This document shows positions 35,550 through 44,129 of a stretch of 64,000 nucleotides of DNA, one piece after another (within the stretch, counting starts at the first letter, position 1; every line of letters begins with the position of its first letter). The stretch spans positions 1 through 64,000 of the forward strand of contig JAHBTD010000004.1 in NCBI GenBank assembly GCA_019638775.1, given 5' to 3'. This DNA comes from Fimbriimonadaceae bacterium (GTDB lineage Bacteria > Armatimonadota > Fimbriimonadia > Fimbriimonadales > Fimbriimonadaceae). The notes below the pieces were generated by a model. It did not search any database. It was not told the origin of the DNA and saw only the letters and a list, made by a program, of their open reading frames with translations. The position numbers were made by a program, and so were the translations under genes.

Positions 35550-36080
35550 TCACTTCATCTTCCGGAAGTTAAACTCCTCAACCGAATCCTTCCCGTCCTG
35601 CTTCCCCTCCAGCCGAACGTACATCAACGCCCCTTGAGCGTCCTTTTTGTTCGCATAGATAATCCGGGTCGGAAAGTCGTTCTGGGCATTCTCAAACGTA
35701 TACGCTCCGTCCTTCACATTCGTGAGCACAAACGGCGACGGCTTCTTGTCACCCTTGCTGGGCGCGCCCAAAAGCATATACATCGTCAGCTTTCCGTCAG
35801 CTCCGGTCTCCACCGACATGTACTCCATAAACTGGACCTTGCCGTCGGCTACCAATCGACCCGTGCCCTGCATGGAGCCCCCAGCGGGTGAAATCCAATA
35901 CTCTTCAAAAATGCCGCCCCAGATTTCACAGGACCAGTTCCCCGTCATCCACTTCAAATCGTCAACTTTTGCCATCGTTGCCTTAGCCTGAACCGATTCG
36001 TCGGCGCGTGCAAACACGAAAGAGCTGCCAATGAGCGCAATCCCGAGAACAGCCGCGAATATCTTTGTCTTCATCATCAT
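35550..36080 (-). CDS. Secreted DUF6265-like lipocalin-fold protein
   Basis: A 176-residue protein with signal peptide (KIFAAVLGIALIGSSFVFA-RA). The mature portion DLKWMTGNWSCEIWGGIFEEYW, SPAGGSMQGTGRLVADGKV, then FENAQNDFPTRIIYANKKD matches the DUF6265 (calycin-like) pattern. The function is unknown. It precedes a 36096 gene by 15 bp on the same strand. Confidence 0.75.
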   Translation of the reverse strand: MMMKTKIFAAVLGIALIGSSFVFARADESVQAKATMAKVDDLKWMTGNWSCEIWGGIFEEYWISPAGGSMQGTGRLVADGKVQFMEYMSVETGADGKLTMYMLLGAPSKGDKKPSPFVLTNVKDGAYTFENAQNDFPTRIIYANKKDAQGALMYVRLEGKQDGKDSVEEFNFRKMK

Positions 36081-36095
36081 GATCTGAATCTCCCC

Positions 36096-36482
36096 TTAAT
36101 GCCCCGGCCACTTGGTCACGACGATCTCAAAGTAGTTGACCCTATCACCGTCAAACTTAAAGATATCGTGGCCCTCCATCTTCGTCGGGAACGACGCCGA
36201 ATCGCAGGTCCAATCCACACGGAAACCATCTCCGGCAATATCAATCCGGTCGATGGTGAGTTTGAGGTCTTGGGGACCGCCGCCCTCAGCCGAGTGCATG
36301 AACCACCCTCGGATCGCGTCCAGGCCCTCTACCTTTGCCGGAACGCCCTCCCCGCTGAATGGCTCAATCATCACGGCATCTTGCGTAAAGGCGCCGAGAA
36401 TCTTTGCCTCTCCGGCAACTCCTGCCTCCATCGCGTCGAACACATCTTGAATCTTCTGTCTCTGAATCGGTGACACACTCAT
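36096..36482 (-). CDS. NTF2/SnoaL-like protein
   Basis: A 128-residue alpha+beta cone protein: IQDVFDAMEAGVAGEAKILGAF, EPFSGEGVPAKVEGLDAIRGWF and VDWTCDSASFPTKMEGHDIFKFD with a C-terminal YFEIV strand. These are the landmarks of SnoaL-like folds. Ligand or activity unknown. It is transcribed divergently from the LuxR-type regulator, 46 bp away. Confidence 0.8.
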   Translation of the reverse strand: MSVSPIQRQKIQDVFDAMEAGVAGEAKILGAFTQDAVMIEPFSGEGVPAKVEGLDAIRGWFMHSAEGGGPQDLKLTIDRIDIAGDGFRVDWTCDSASFPTKMEGHDIFKFDGDRVNYFEIVVTKWPGH

Positions 36483-36504
36483 GGTTGGTTGTTTCCTTCC
36501 CGCC

Positions 36505-36510
36505 TATAAT
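36505..36510 (+). promoter_or_regulatory. Consensus -10 TATAAT before the LuxR-type gene
   Basis: TATAAT lies 18 bases before the ATG at 36529. The context CCTATAATAAA recurs at 63804-63814 ahead of the partial gene. No consensus -35 is evident at 17 bp. Confidence 0.45.
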
Positions 36511-36528
36511 AAACGTCTGGGACAGCGA

Positions 36529-36939
36529 ATGGATAAAGACCGCAAACTTTCTGACGAAACCCTATCAAAACTGCGCGATGCGGTCAGCATCGTGAATTTA
36601 TCAGGTTCTACCCAGCTTCCCCAATCTGAACTTGTCGATATCGTTCGTGGAATGAACCTTGACGGTCATGTCACGATCGACTTTCGAGCTCAAGAGAAAC
36701 TTGGGCATCCCCTTGTCGTTTTTGATAGTTCTTCTGCCGGTCCTAACCCTGCGCTAAAGTCCCTCCTATCGCCCCGCGAGCTTGAAATTTCCAAGCTCGT
36801 GGCCGAAGGCCTTGCCAACAAGGAGATCGCTGTCCGCCTCGGCATCAGCCTCGGTACAGTCAAGGATCACGTCCACCGTATCTTGGAAAAGACGGGATTT
36901 TCAAACCGCGCTGCCATCGCAGCGGCCTTTCCAAAATAG
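36529..36939 (+). CDS. LuxR-type transcriptional regulator (GerE HTH)
   Basis: A 136-residue protein. Residues 75-136 are a GerE-type helix-turn-helix: LLSPRELEISKLVAEGLANK, EIAVRLGISLGTVKDHVHRI, LEKTGFSNRAAIAAAF. The first 70 residues hold no recognised receiver domain and no Asp pocket. So it is a short standalone LuxR-type regulator rather than a complete response regulator. ATG 36529 is chosen because the -10 element lies inside the longer reading at 36481. Confidence 0.85.
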   Translation: MDKDRKLSDETLSKLRDAVSIVNLSGSTQLPQSELVDIVRGMNLDGHVTIDFRAQEKLGHPLVVFDSSSAGPNPALKSLLSPRELEISKLVAEGLANKEIAVRLGISLGTVKDHVHRILEKTGFSNRAAIAAAFPK

Positions 36940-37013
36940 GCGCTTGTTAGCTCTTAGCGATAAGTTACGCTTTTTCCACGCGGAATGGTATCCATCTTTG
37001 GATGGGGGTTGTC

Positions 37014-37170
37014 TGGGGAGCGTTGGCAGGTGGTTGGGAGGTGGTTGACAGGTGGTCGGCAGGTGGTCGACAGGTGGTCGACAAGTCGTCGCAAGTGGTC
37101 GGAGGAGGTTGGCACGTTGTCGGCAGGTGGTCGACAGGTGGTCGGCAAGTGGCCGGCAGGAGGTTGGCAC
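37014..37170 (+). repeat. Tandem 11-bp repeats (GGTCGGCAGGT), inverted
   Basis: About 13 degenerate copies of GGTGGTCGACA/GGTTGGCAAGT. It is the reverse complement of the 11-mer at 20534 and 29276, and lies in a 371-bp gap. 37226-37303 adds CGCCCTACGCC and AAAATCCAAAATC tracts. No gene is supported in the gap. Confidence 0.85.
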
Positions 37171-37225
37171 CCCATTGAAAATATGGCCTATAGGACCTAC
37201 AAGACCTATACGACCTATCATTAAG

Positions 37226-37303
37226 CGCCCTACGCCCTACGCCCCACACCCCACGCCTCACACCTCACCAAATCCAAAATCCAAAATCTAAAATCCAAAA
37301 TCG
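37226..37303 (+). repeat. CCTACGCC and AAAATCC repeats
   Basis: CGCCCTACGCCCTACGCCCC is followed by AATCCAAAATCCAAAATCTA up to the 3' end of the giant repeat protein gene. Confidence 0.75.
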
Positions 37304-37310
37304 ACTTGCC

Positions 37311-39971
37311 CTACCGCCCCACTTCCACGCTCTGCGCGACCAGCCGCACCCGCAAATCTCCATCCTCGCGCAACACCGCAAGCTGCGGCAACGCATCCTT
37401 CGGAAACCGTCCATTCAACGCAAGCAGAGCCTGCACCCGCACACCGGGACGCTGATCCTTCAACCCCTTTGCCGCCTCAGCAAGAGACTCCGCCGACCCA
37501 ATCCGTCCAAGTAGTTCCAGGCCAAGTCTCGCCTCTTTCTCAAGCCCGCTCGATGCCATCGCCCGGGCGATCGGAAAAGCGACTGCCGCGTTTTGAGAAA
37601 GAACTTGATGGGCAGCCGCCCGGATTGGCCACTCCGGTGAACTCAACAATGCCTGCGCTGTGCCGACGCTGCCTGGGTCAGCGATCTCCGCCAACGCATC
37701 GGCAGCAATGCGCGCAAGCCAGCGATTTTGGTTGGCTGTGAGAATCATCAACTCGGGCGCAACGCCAATGGCTCTTAATCGGCGAGCGGTCCGAATCGCC
37801 TCTGATTGCAGTGCCGGACGTTCAAGCGCCGACTTGAGCAACGCCCCCGCATCGCTAAACCTATAGGCTGCCGAAACTCGCAGCGCACCAACCGCGACGG
37901 CATCATCGGAGCTGTTCACCGCAAGAACAACGGCGTTGATCGCCTCCGTCCCGCTCGTCCGTGCGACCAGGCCGATCACCTGCAGCTCCGCCTCCGATGC
38001 CCCAGCAAGCTTACGCTCAACCATCCAAACCACGCCATTCTTGCCGATGCCAACCAGCCGGTTTCGCGCCTCCCCGATGGTTAGTAGGTTTTCCGGTTTA
38101 GCCCGCTGTGTCGCCCTTGAGAAAATCAGCTCCATCTCCCCCGTCAATGGCATCGGAAGGGAGTTGGCCTGGGCTGTGATTCGGGGAATAGACTGCGTAT
38201 CGTCTTCAGCGGCTCCACCGGGCACCGAATAGTGCAGCCCTCCCGCCAAGCTCGACGCCCGGGGACCGCCAAACTCACTCGCCAAGCGGTAGGCCGTGCC
38301 AAGGTCGATTAACAGCGCAAATCCTGAGCCCGAGGTATTCCCAGCGGTTGCGGCAAATACATCGACACCGCCCCCGTCGATCAAGAGCGCCGTCCCCGAT
38401 GGCAAAGCAGAAACAATGCTCGGCCCAAGGCTGGAATAGCGATCCGCTCCGGCTCGATCCTCTAGCACGGCAACACTCTCCTCACCCGCAAACGCGCAAG
38501 ATCCGCCCAAGCTTGCATACAGGTCATCGCCAGTGGAATCGAAGAGATAGCCCGCGCCGGTGCGATTTCCCGAAGCTTGGCACCAAGTGCCACCCGAATA
38601 GGTGTCGTTGCCCTCGGCGTCGTAAAGCGATCCAAGCCCGCGCTCGGTGCCGCTGCCCTGAGCATTGTCGCTGGCACGGTAGTCGTCGGAACCCTTCAGG
38701 TCGGTCAGCAATCCAACGCCTCCAGCCGCCTCGGGAGCCCAGCCATAGAACCCGCTCGACGCGCCCTGACTGTTGCTTTCCCGACCGAGCGCCCGGTAAA
38801 CATCGTCGCCGCCCGCGTCGATCAGCCAACCCACGCCCCTCGTCCGCGCCGACCCCTGCGAATGAGTCTGCGCCGTATACACATCGACGCCCCCACTATC
38901 CTCGCAGATTCCGATTCCAAAGTAACCAAATCCCTGAGATAGCGAGTCGGAGCGATACTCGTCACCACCGCCAACCTTGTACCAAGCCCCCACTCCGGCA
39001 AGCCCCGCCCCAAAACAGAGGCTCTTGCCACGGCATGTGTCATTCCCACCGTAATCGTAGGCCAGCCCAATCCCAAGCAACCCTGCCCCCGCGCTGGCGT
39101 CGGGCACATCGTAGGTGTCGTCCCCGTCCAGGTCGATAAAAACTGACGCATACCCAATGCCTGCTCCATGACGTCCGATGTAGCGGTCATTGCCACCAAG
39201 GTCAACGGTCAGCATCGCCCCGCGTTCGTTGTGAACGTTGTCGCCTTTCCCCGCAAGAACAAACGGGATATTGCCTATCCTGCCCTCGACCCGGCCCAAG
39301 AATCGCGTGGAACCGGCAGACTGCTTCAGAGTGCCGATCTCTCGTTCGACAACGGCCGCAAGACTCTCAGCCGTGCGCCGTAAAAGCGGTAAGTCGACTC
39401 GCCCAAGCAGATTCCTCATAGCTTGCATCGAGAGTGGCTTCTGCTTGACAAAGTCAAACTTCACGTCTTCACCAGCCGCCCATTGGGGCAAAGACTCAAT
39501 CAGAGATCGTTGCTCTTCGCTGGAGAGTTTGGAAAGAGCGCTGTTTACCGCCGTATTCGAGGCCTGTATCGCACCGGCAAGACGCTGCATCGAGGCCCGG
39601 AATTCAGTTGGGACGGCATCCGGTACGGCATCGTCGATGAAAATCGTGGCCGGAGGAGAGTCAGAGGCGTCTCCCAGAACTTCGCGCCGAGTCAGCAGCA
39701 ACAATTGCGAGATGGGTCGCGATGCCCTTTGATGCAGCCCCGTCAGCGTGTCGATGCCAGCGAGCGGGTCGTGCATAACGGCAGCAACAAAAGGGAGGGT
39801 CTCTTTATCGGCTGGATTGACTCGTGGATAGCGCAGGTTTTCTCGACTCGCATTCGCCACAAACAGGGCGTCATCGAGGGCCTTTTGAGTGTCTGAAGTC
39901 TGGATCGTCGTGGCGGATGCAAAACTCGCAAGTGCAATAACTATCCCTGTCCTTCGTATCCAACCACCCAT
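37311..39971 (-). CDS. Giant secreted protein with GGxDxY repeats and C-terminal HEAT repeats
   Basis: An 886-residue protein with signal peptide (GIVIALASFASA-TT). Residues about 20-250 are a helical N-terminal region (STRFLGRVEGRIGN at its end). Residues 255-560 contain about eleven units of roughly 25 residues of the form x-D-x-x-G-G-x-D-x-Y-(12)-G-x-G-x-x-G-x-G-x-x-x-D (VDLGGNDRY, IDLDGDDTY, YDYGGNDTC, ICEDSGGVDVY, LIDAGGDDVY, LTDLKGSDDY, YDAEGNDTY). They look like a beta-solenoid of acidic, possibly calcium-binding, turns. Residues 640-886 are HEAT-like repeats. ATG 39971 has GGAGG 9 bases upstream and overlaps the upstream gene by 31 bp. Function unknown. Confidence 0.75.
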   Translation of the reverse strand: MGGWIRRTGIVIALASFASATTIQTSDTQKALDDALFVANASRENLRYPRVNPADKETLPFVAAVMHDPLAGIDTLTGLHQRASRPISQLLLLTRREVLGDASDSPPATIFIDDAVPDAVPTEFRASMQRLAGAIQASNTAVNSALSKLSSEEQRSLIESLPQWAAGEDVKFDFVKQKPLSMQAMRNLLGRVDLPLLRRTAESLAAVVEREIGTLKQSAGSTRFLGRVEGRIGNIPFVLAGKGDNVHNERGAMLTVDLGGNDRYIGRHGAGIGYASVFIDLDGDDTYDVPDASAGAGLLGIGLAYDYGGNDTCRGKSLCFGAGLAGVGAWYKVGGGDEYRSDSLSQGFGYFGIGICEDSGGVDVYTAQTHSQGSARTRGVGWLIDAGGDDVYRALGRESNSQGASSGFYGWAPEAAGGVGLLTDLKGSDDYRASDNAQGSGTERGLGSLYDAEGNDTYSGGTWCQASGNRTGAGYLFDSTGDDLYASLGGSCAFAGEESVAVLEDRAGADRYSSLGPSIVSALPSGTALLIDGGGVDVFAATAGNTSGSGFALLIDLGTAYRLASEFGGPRASSLAGGLHYSVPGGAAEDDTQSIPRITAQANSLPMPLTGEMELIFSRATQRAKPENLLTIGEARNRLVGIGKNGVVWMVERKLAGASEAELQVIGLVARTSGTEAINAVVLAVNSSDDAVAVGALRVSAAYRFSDAGALLKSALERPALQSEAIRTARRLRAIGVAPELMILTANQNRWLARIAADALAEIADPGSVGTAQALLSSPEWPIRAAAHQVLSQNAAVAFPIARAMASSGLEKEARLGLELLGRIGSAESLAEAAKGLKDQRPGVRVQALLALNGRFPKDALPQLAVLREDGDLRVRLVAQSVEVGR

Positions 39972-41080
39972 CGTATTCCATCCTCCACAGCCTGCCAGAC
40001 GTCTTTGGTTGGGATCAACCGTTCGTCGAGCGACCTCTCATCGAAAGGATAGACGTTTTCACCATGGCGATGGGACTCGGCGGCGATCATTAGGCCGGGA
40101 TGTACGCTCGGATTCGTTGAAGGTGCGAGCAAACTGATTCGCAGTTCGCTCTCCTTCAGCTCCTCCACGAGCGGCATCAAGAACCTGCGATCAAACTCAC
40201 GCGTGAGCCAGTCCATCTCTTCCAGCTTGCCCGCAGCCCTAAACGCCGCGATGTTTGGCAGCATAACGATGGAGCAGCCGTGCTTTCGTGTCGTTTCGAG
40301 AGTGCTTTCCAGCCGAACCGCAGTTCCCTGCCCAAATCCTCGGACATCTCCATGCTTATATCGGGCAAGGCGTGCAAGCCCCGCCATTCTCAAACTTGGA
40401 CTCTCAACCTGTACGGGGCCGGTATTGAGCAAAAGATTCGGCACCGGATATCGGTATCCGAGCCCCCAAGGCCATGCTACATTAATGGGCTCAAGCCCCT
40501 CATCAATACGTCGTAAATTGAAATCCTGCTCGGATAGAATATTGATTGAATCGTCGATGAATCGACGCAAAACCACATCGCCATCACCCTCTGGTAGCAC
40601 GGATGACATGGGCTTTCCATTTGCCTGCTCGGGAGCATGGCAGTGCAGATCATTCGAAGCGTCCTCCCAGACCAAGGCATGATTGGTGTCAAACCCCTCA
40701 AGCAAAGTGAGCTTTCGGGTGTCCAACTTTTTAAGAAGTGTGATGATTTCGGTGGGCAGATCGGTCGGTAACTGATGCGTGATCTTCTTTAGAATTCCGC
40801 CTTCCACAAATGACATCAAAATGATATCAAAATGCAATGATTTTGATGGTGGGTCATACCCTAACGCACTGACCGTGAGAGGCCCTTGTGCCAAATGGAC
40901 GTTGTAGGGGTTCATCCCCAAGTACGCCGCTTCCGGAACGCTGGCTTCTTGCAGCGGCGAGATCTTGCTGATCTGCCCAATCTCTGCAAGACGATCGAGC
41001 GCAGGCAACGGCTGGCGCAAAACCGACTCCCCATCGGGCTCAGAGAGCCAGTCTGGAACGATGAGAATGACTCGACGCAT
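39941..41080 (-). CDS. Degenerate phosphoglycerate-mutase-like protein (ApgM fold)
   Basis: A 379-residue homologue of archaeal-type cofactor-independent phosphoglycerate mutase. Start VILIVPDWLSEPD aligns to the usual IDGLGDRP metal motif. The catalytic stretch that normally reads GSDTAHLAILGYDP aligns as SVPEAAYLGMNPY, so the nucleophilic serine is absent. The C-terminal DHSTP metal motif aligns to LLAPSTNPSVHPG. A second LGYDPPS remains. It is probably a pseudo-enzyme or has a new activity. It overlaps the purF stop (TAATG) and is therefore coupled to it; the 31-bp overlap with the next gene suggests an operon of three. Confidence 0.7.
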   Translation of the reverse strand: MRRVILIVPDWLSEPDGESVLRQPLPALDRLAEIGQISKISPLQEASVPEAAYLGMNPYNVHLAQGPLTVSALGYDPPSKSLHFDIILMSFVEGGILKKITHQLPTDLPTEIITLLKKLDTRKLTLLEGFDTNHALVWEDASNDLHCHAPEQANGKPMSSVLPEGDGDVVLRRFIDDSINILSEQDFNLRRIDEGLEPINVAWPWGLGYRYPVPNLLLNTGPVQVESPSLRMAGLARLARYKHGDVRGFGQGTAVRLESTLETTRKHGCSIVMLPNIAAFRAAGKLEEMDWLTREFDRRFLMPLVEELKESELRISLLAPSTNPSVHPGLMIAAESHRHGENVYPFDERSLDERLIPTKDVWQAVEDGIRWVVGYEGQG

Positions 41081-42561
41081 TACTCGTGCTCAACGTCGAT
41101 GAGCCTCGGCTGTCCGCTTGCCACCGTCGCAAATTCGCCAACTTCGGGTGGATGCTCGAAGGCATCTTTACGGACTTTTTCAGGCACAGGAATGGGGTAC
41201 TCCCCGCTAAAGCAAGCCAAACAGAACTTGTCGCTCTTCTTGCCAACGGCGCGCACCGCCCCAGGAATTGAGAGATAGCCCAGCGAAGTCGCTCCTATGT
41301 GGTCCTTAATTTCCTGAACTGTCATGACGGCAGCCGCGAGCTCGCCCTTGCTCGCCATGTCGATGCCGTAGAAACAGGGCCATTTGATGGGTGGCGCGGT
41401 GATGCGGACATGGACCTCAGCGGCGCCTTGGTCGAAGAGGATCTTGACGATTTGGCGGGTGGTTGTCGCACGAACGATGGAGTCGTCTACGAGCACGATT
41501 CTCTTGCCCCTAATGTGATCCTCAAGGGGCGTGAGCTTCATTCGCACACCCATCTCGCGCATTTTCTGGTCAGGTTGGATGAAGGTACGGTGGATATAGC
41601 GGCTCTTCATCATCCCTTCGCGGTAGGGGATTCCCGTGGCCCTGCTATAGCCCAACGCGGCGGGCACCCCGCTATCTGGGACAGGAATAACGATATCGGC
41701 CTCCACCGGATGCTCCCTCGCCAAGCCCTCGCCCATTCTCTCGCGGGCAGTGTACAAGAGCGTGTTGTACATCTCGCTGTCGGGGCGGGCAAAGTAGATG
41801 AACTCGAACATACACATGGCGTGGGCTTCCGGCTCGACAACTTGAATGAACTGCATCCCGTCTTTGTCGATAAGCACCATCTCTCCAGGTTCAAGCTCTT
41901 GGGTCGGCACCCCGCCAATCGGGCTGAATGCACACGTTTCGCTGGCGACCATATAGCCACCGTCACCCAAAATGCCCGCGCTCAAAGGGCGAATACCGTG
42001 GGGGTCGCGAAAACCGATCAGCATGTTTTTGAGGAGCACCGTGCAGCTATAAGCCCCTCTCGCCTTTTCAAGAAGCACTCGAACCGCAGCCTCTGGTCCC
42101 TTGTCGAGGTGCCTCACCAGCAGGCGGGCGATCACTTCGGTATCGCTCGTGCTGTCAAACATCTCGCCCTCGGCCTCCATTTCTCGCCGAAGCTCGATGG
42201 CGTTGATCAGGTTGCCGTTGTGGGCTACGGCGATGTCACCGACAAGGGATTGGCAATAGACAGGCTGAGCATTGCGGAGCACGCTCGCCCCCGTTGTAGA
42301 GTAGCGGGTGTGGCCGATGGCGATATGCCCCGGCAGGCCGGCAAGATTGGGTTCGTCGAAAACCTGACTCACAAGTCCGACGCCACGGTGCATACGAACG
42401 ACCGATTCGTCGCTGACGGCAATTCCTGCCGACTCTTGGCCCCGATGTTGGAGTGCAAAAAGCCCGAAGAAAGCTACACGTGCCGCATCCTGTTCCGGTG
42501 AATAGATGCCGACAACCCCGCACTCCTCTTTAAGGCGATCATCGTGATCGATCGGGTCCAC
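41080..42561 (-). CDS. purF: Amidophosphoribosyltransferase
   Basis: First enzyme of purine synthesis: PRPP plus glutamine to phosphoribosylamine. Residues 1-13 are a propeptide; Cys14 in EECGVVG is the N-terminal nucleophile after cleavage. The glutaminase part continues ALQHRGQESAGIAV, IGHTRYSTTG and AHNGNLINAIELR. The PRPP-binding motif is IVLVDDSIVRATTTRQIV. The start is GTG at 42561. The length of 493 is typical of the propeptide class. The final TAATG couples it to the ApgM-like gene. Confidence 0.96.
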   Translation of the reverse strand: MDPIDHDDRLKEECGVVGIYSPEQDAARVAFFGLFALQHRGQESAGIAVSDESVVRMHRGVGLVSQVFDEPNLAGLPGHIAIGHTRYSTTGASVLRNAQPVYCQSLVGDIAVAHNGNLINAIELRREMEAEGEMFDSTSDTEVIARLLVRHLDKGPEAAVRVLLEKARGAYSCTVLLKNMLIGFRDPHGIRPLSAGILGDGGYMVASETCAFSPIGGVPTQELEPGEMVLIDKDGMQFIQVVEPEAHAMCMFEFIYFARPDSEMYNTLLYTARERMGEGLAREHPVEADIVIPVPDSGVPAALGYSRATGIPYREGMMKSRYIHRTFIQPDQKMREMGVRMKLTPLEDHIRGKRIVLVDDSIVRATTTRQIVKILFDQGAAEVHVRITAPPIKWPCFYGIDMASKGELAAAVMTVQEIKDHIGATSLGYLSIPGAVRAVGKKSDKFCLACFSGEYPIPVPEKVRKDAFEHPPEVGEFATVASGQPRLIDVEHE

Positions 42562-42616
42562 ACCGCCAGTATATTCGTTCAGCGAGGTTTAGGACAATCT
42601 GGCTGGACTGTTGGCG

Positions 42617-42825
42617 GGGATCGCCGGGCAGCGGGCGGCGATCAGCGATCAGCGATCAGCGATCAGCGATCAGCGATCAGCGATCAGCGATCAGCGATCA
42701 GCGATCAGCGAGTGAATGATCCGACACTCTGAATCTGAGAAGCAAGCGCCGTGATTACAATTTACGATAGCTGATAGCTGATAGCCGATAGCCGATAGCC
42801 GATTGCCGACTTCCGATAGCTATAC
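42617..42825 (+). repeat. Heptad repeats GATCAGC and GATAGCC
   Basis: A run of about ten perfect GATCAGC heptamers (42638-42713) is followed by GATAGCTGATAGCC-type copies (42760-42825). The 331-bp gap between purF and rpmB holds nothing else except the rpmB terminator. Confidence 0.9.
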
Positions 42826-42833
42826 CTAAGCCC

Positions 42834-42873
42834 ACAAAAAAAGATCGGACATCAGATACTGATGTCCGATCTT
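42834..42873 (-). terminator. Rho-independent terminator of rpmB
   Basis: AAGATCGGACATCAG and CTGATGTCCGATCTT form a 15-bp perfect stem (42841-42873) with a 3-nt loop. On the minus strand it is followed by a T tract (TTTTTTTGT). Confidence 0.92.
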
Positions 42874-42892
42874 AATCTGCCGTCAGGTTAGC

Positions 42893-43162
42893 TTAGTTGT
42901 CGTAACCCGGCTTGCGGAGCCATCGCTTCGGCATGGGCTTGACGCCTGCCACGACGGCCTGAAACTCGGCGCTCTTGATAACCGAAGTCGCAACTTGAAG
43001 CTTGACGGTGCCGTTCGGAGTCTTGATGCGAACGGTCTGAAGATTCGGAAGTTGGAGGCGATTCTTCTTCGGCGCTCGGAATTTCCATTGGCCCGAGTGA
43101 CGGTGCCGAATGTGCTTTGCGTTGTTCGCCTTCTTTCCACTGACTTGACAGACCCTTGCCAT
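42893..43162 (-). CDS. rpmB: 50S ribosomal protein L28
   Basis: Small large-subunit ribosomal protein. The 89 residues begin MARVCQVSGKKANNAKHIRH, followed by WKFRAPKKNRLQLPNLQTVRI, the L28 pattern (family core RRFLPNLQ). The C-terminal part (LKSAEF- and KPMPKRWLRKP-like) is typical of longer L28s. It is preceded by GAGG 9 bases before the ATG and ended by a strong terminator, so it is monocistronic. Confidence 0.93.
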   Translation of the reverse strand: MARVCQVSGKKANNAKHIRHRHSGQWKFRAPKKNRLQLPNLQTVRIKTPNGTVKLQVATSVIKSAEFQAVVAGVKPMPKRWLRKPGYDN

Positions 43163-43212
43163 GATAAAAACCTCTTTTTGCTTTCCTCAGACTCCGTGAG
43201 GCGCGACTTGAA

Positions 43213-43242
43213 AGGATACCGGAACTCGGCTACCCACCGCAA
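43213..43242 (-). promoter_or_regulatory. Candidate rpmB promoter (TTGCGG-18-TATCCT)
   Basis: On the minus strand TTGCGG and TATCCT are 18 bp apart, about 50 bp upstream of the rpmB ATG. Single mismatches each; motif only. Confidence 0.4.
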
Positions 43243-43261
43243 GGAGTCCTATTTTTGAGAC

Positions 43262-43352
43262 CAATCAGCGATCAGCTATCAGCTATCAGCTATCGGCTAT
43301 CGGCTATCGGCGTGCTGATACTTGATGGCTGATCGCAGATCGCTGATGGCTT
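43262..43352 (+). repeat. Heptad repeats (TATCAGC / TATCGGC)
   Basis: ATCAGCGATCAGCTATCAGC and TATCGGCTATCGGC follow each other between rpmB and tRNA-Cys. Confidence 0.85.
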
Positions 43353-43362
43353 GCTAAAAACT

Positions 43363-43438
43363 TGGAGGCGTCGGCCGGATTCGAACCGGCGAATAACGGT
43401 TTTGCAGACCGACCCCTTAACCACTTGGGCACGACGCC
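43363..43438 (-). tRNA. tRNA-Cys (GCA)
   Basis: The minus strand starts GGCGTCGTGCCCAAGTGG and forms a complete cloverleaf: acceptor GGCGTCG/CGACGCC, anticodon stem-loop GTCTGCAAAAC with anticodon GCA, T arm CCGGTTCGAATCCGG, discriminator T and encoded CCA. It lies in a 524-bp gap otherwise made of repeats (43262-43352, 43492-43532) with no other gene supported. Confidence 0.95.
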
Positions 43439-43491
43439 ATTGAGGACAGAGGATACCTTACGGCAAGCAACAATTCAGGACGCTTGGGACA

Positions 43492-43532
43492 GTCGAATTT
43501 GGATTTTAGATTTTGGATTTTGGATTGGATTA
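43492..43532 (+). repeat. AATTTGGATTTTAGATTTTGG repeats
   Basis: GGATTTTAGATTTTGGATTT is the reverse complement of the AAAATCC tracts elsewhere; about four copies. Confidence 0.75.
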
Positions 43533-43686
43533 TTAGGTTCGTTGGCTGCCGGATCGAACGGATGTGGTTTCCTTGGGAGTCACGACGCAGCGCCGACCTG
43601 GTGAACTCCGACTCGACCGACTCCAAACCCAAGAATCTAAAGTCCGATTTGAACCGTTATCCTCAATCAGGTTCAATCCAAAACCC

Positions 43687-44046
43687 TTACGCTTTCTTCT
43701 GCGGAATCTGACACTCGCGTGTGCCAAACCACTTATAACGGTATTTGACGACCTGCTTATAAGTCCACCTCATAAACGGCCTCGTCAGTGGAAACTTTGC
43801 GAGCCAGGACATCCAGCGCAGATACCAAGGGGTGATGGTAAGAAGCAGGAACCAGGCTTCCCAGCCCTGATACACGCGATCTGCTTCGACGATCATATGC
43901 TCGCTGTAGCCTTTTTGGAGCGCTTCATCGCCCTGCAAAACTTCCACAACCATAGGTTGCTTGGCGCGCTCTGCCCACTTCTCCACGCGAAGCCTGCTCA
44001 CGTGGCAAAGGTTGCATCCGCCGTCATAAAAGAGCTTCCAAGTCAT
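43687..44046 (-). CDS. DCC family thiol-disulfide oxidoreductase-like protein (DUF393)
   Basis: A 119-residue protein beginning LFYDGGCNLCHVSRLRV, the DxxCxxC signature of the DCC family. The rest (GYSEHMIVEADRVYQGWEAW, PLTRPFMRWTYKQVVKYRYKW) matches the usual short form. Likely a thiol-redox protein, function not established. It starts near a YprB-independent region and is preceded on the minus strand by the glycosyltransferase after 83 bp. Confidence 0.85.
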   Translation of the reverse strand: MTWKLFYDGGCNLCHVSRLRVEKWAERAKQPMVVEVLQGDEALQKGYSEHMIVEADRVYQGWEAWFLLLTITPWYLRWMSWLAKFPLTRPFMRWTYKQVVKYRYKWFGTRECQIPQKKA

Positions 44047-44129
44047 GCTCGCCTTTATTCTACGGTGATACGACGATATGTCGTGTATGTTATAGGTCGA
44101 ATAGGTCGTCTTGGAAGGGGCACAACAAG

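Noticed and set aside
41299-42501. 400-codon frame antisense to purF
   Set aside because: Shadow frame; composition follows purF third positions.
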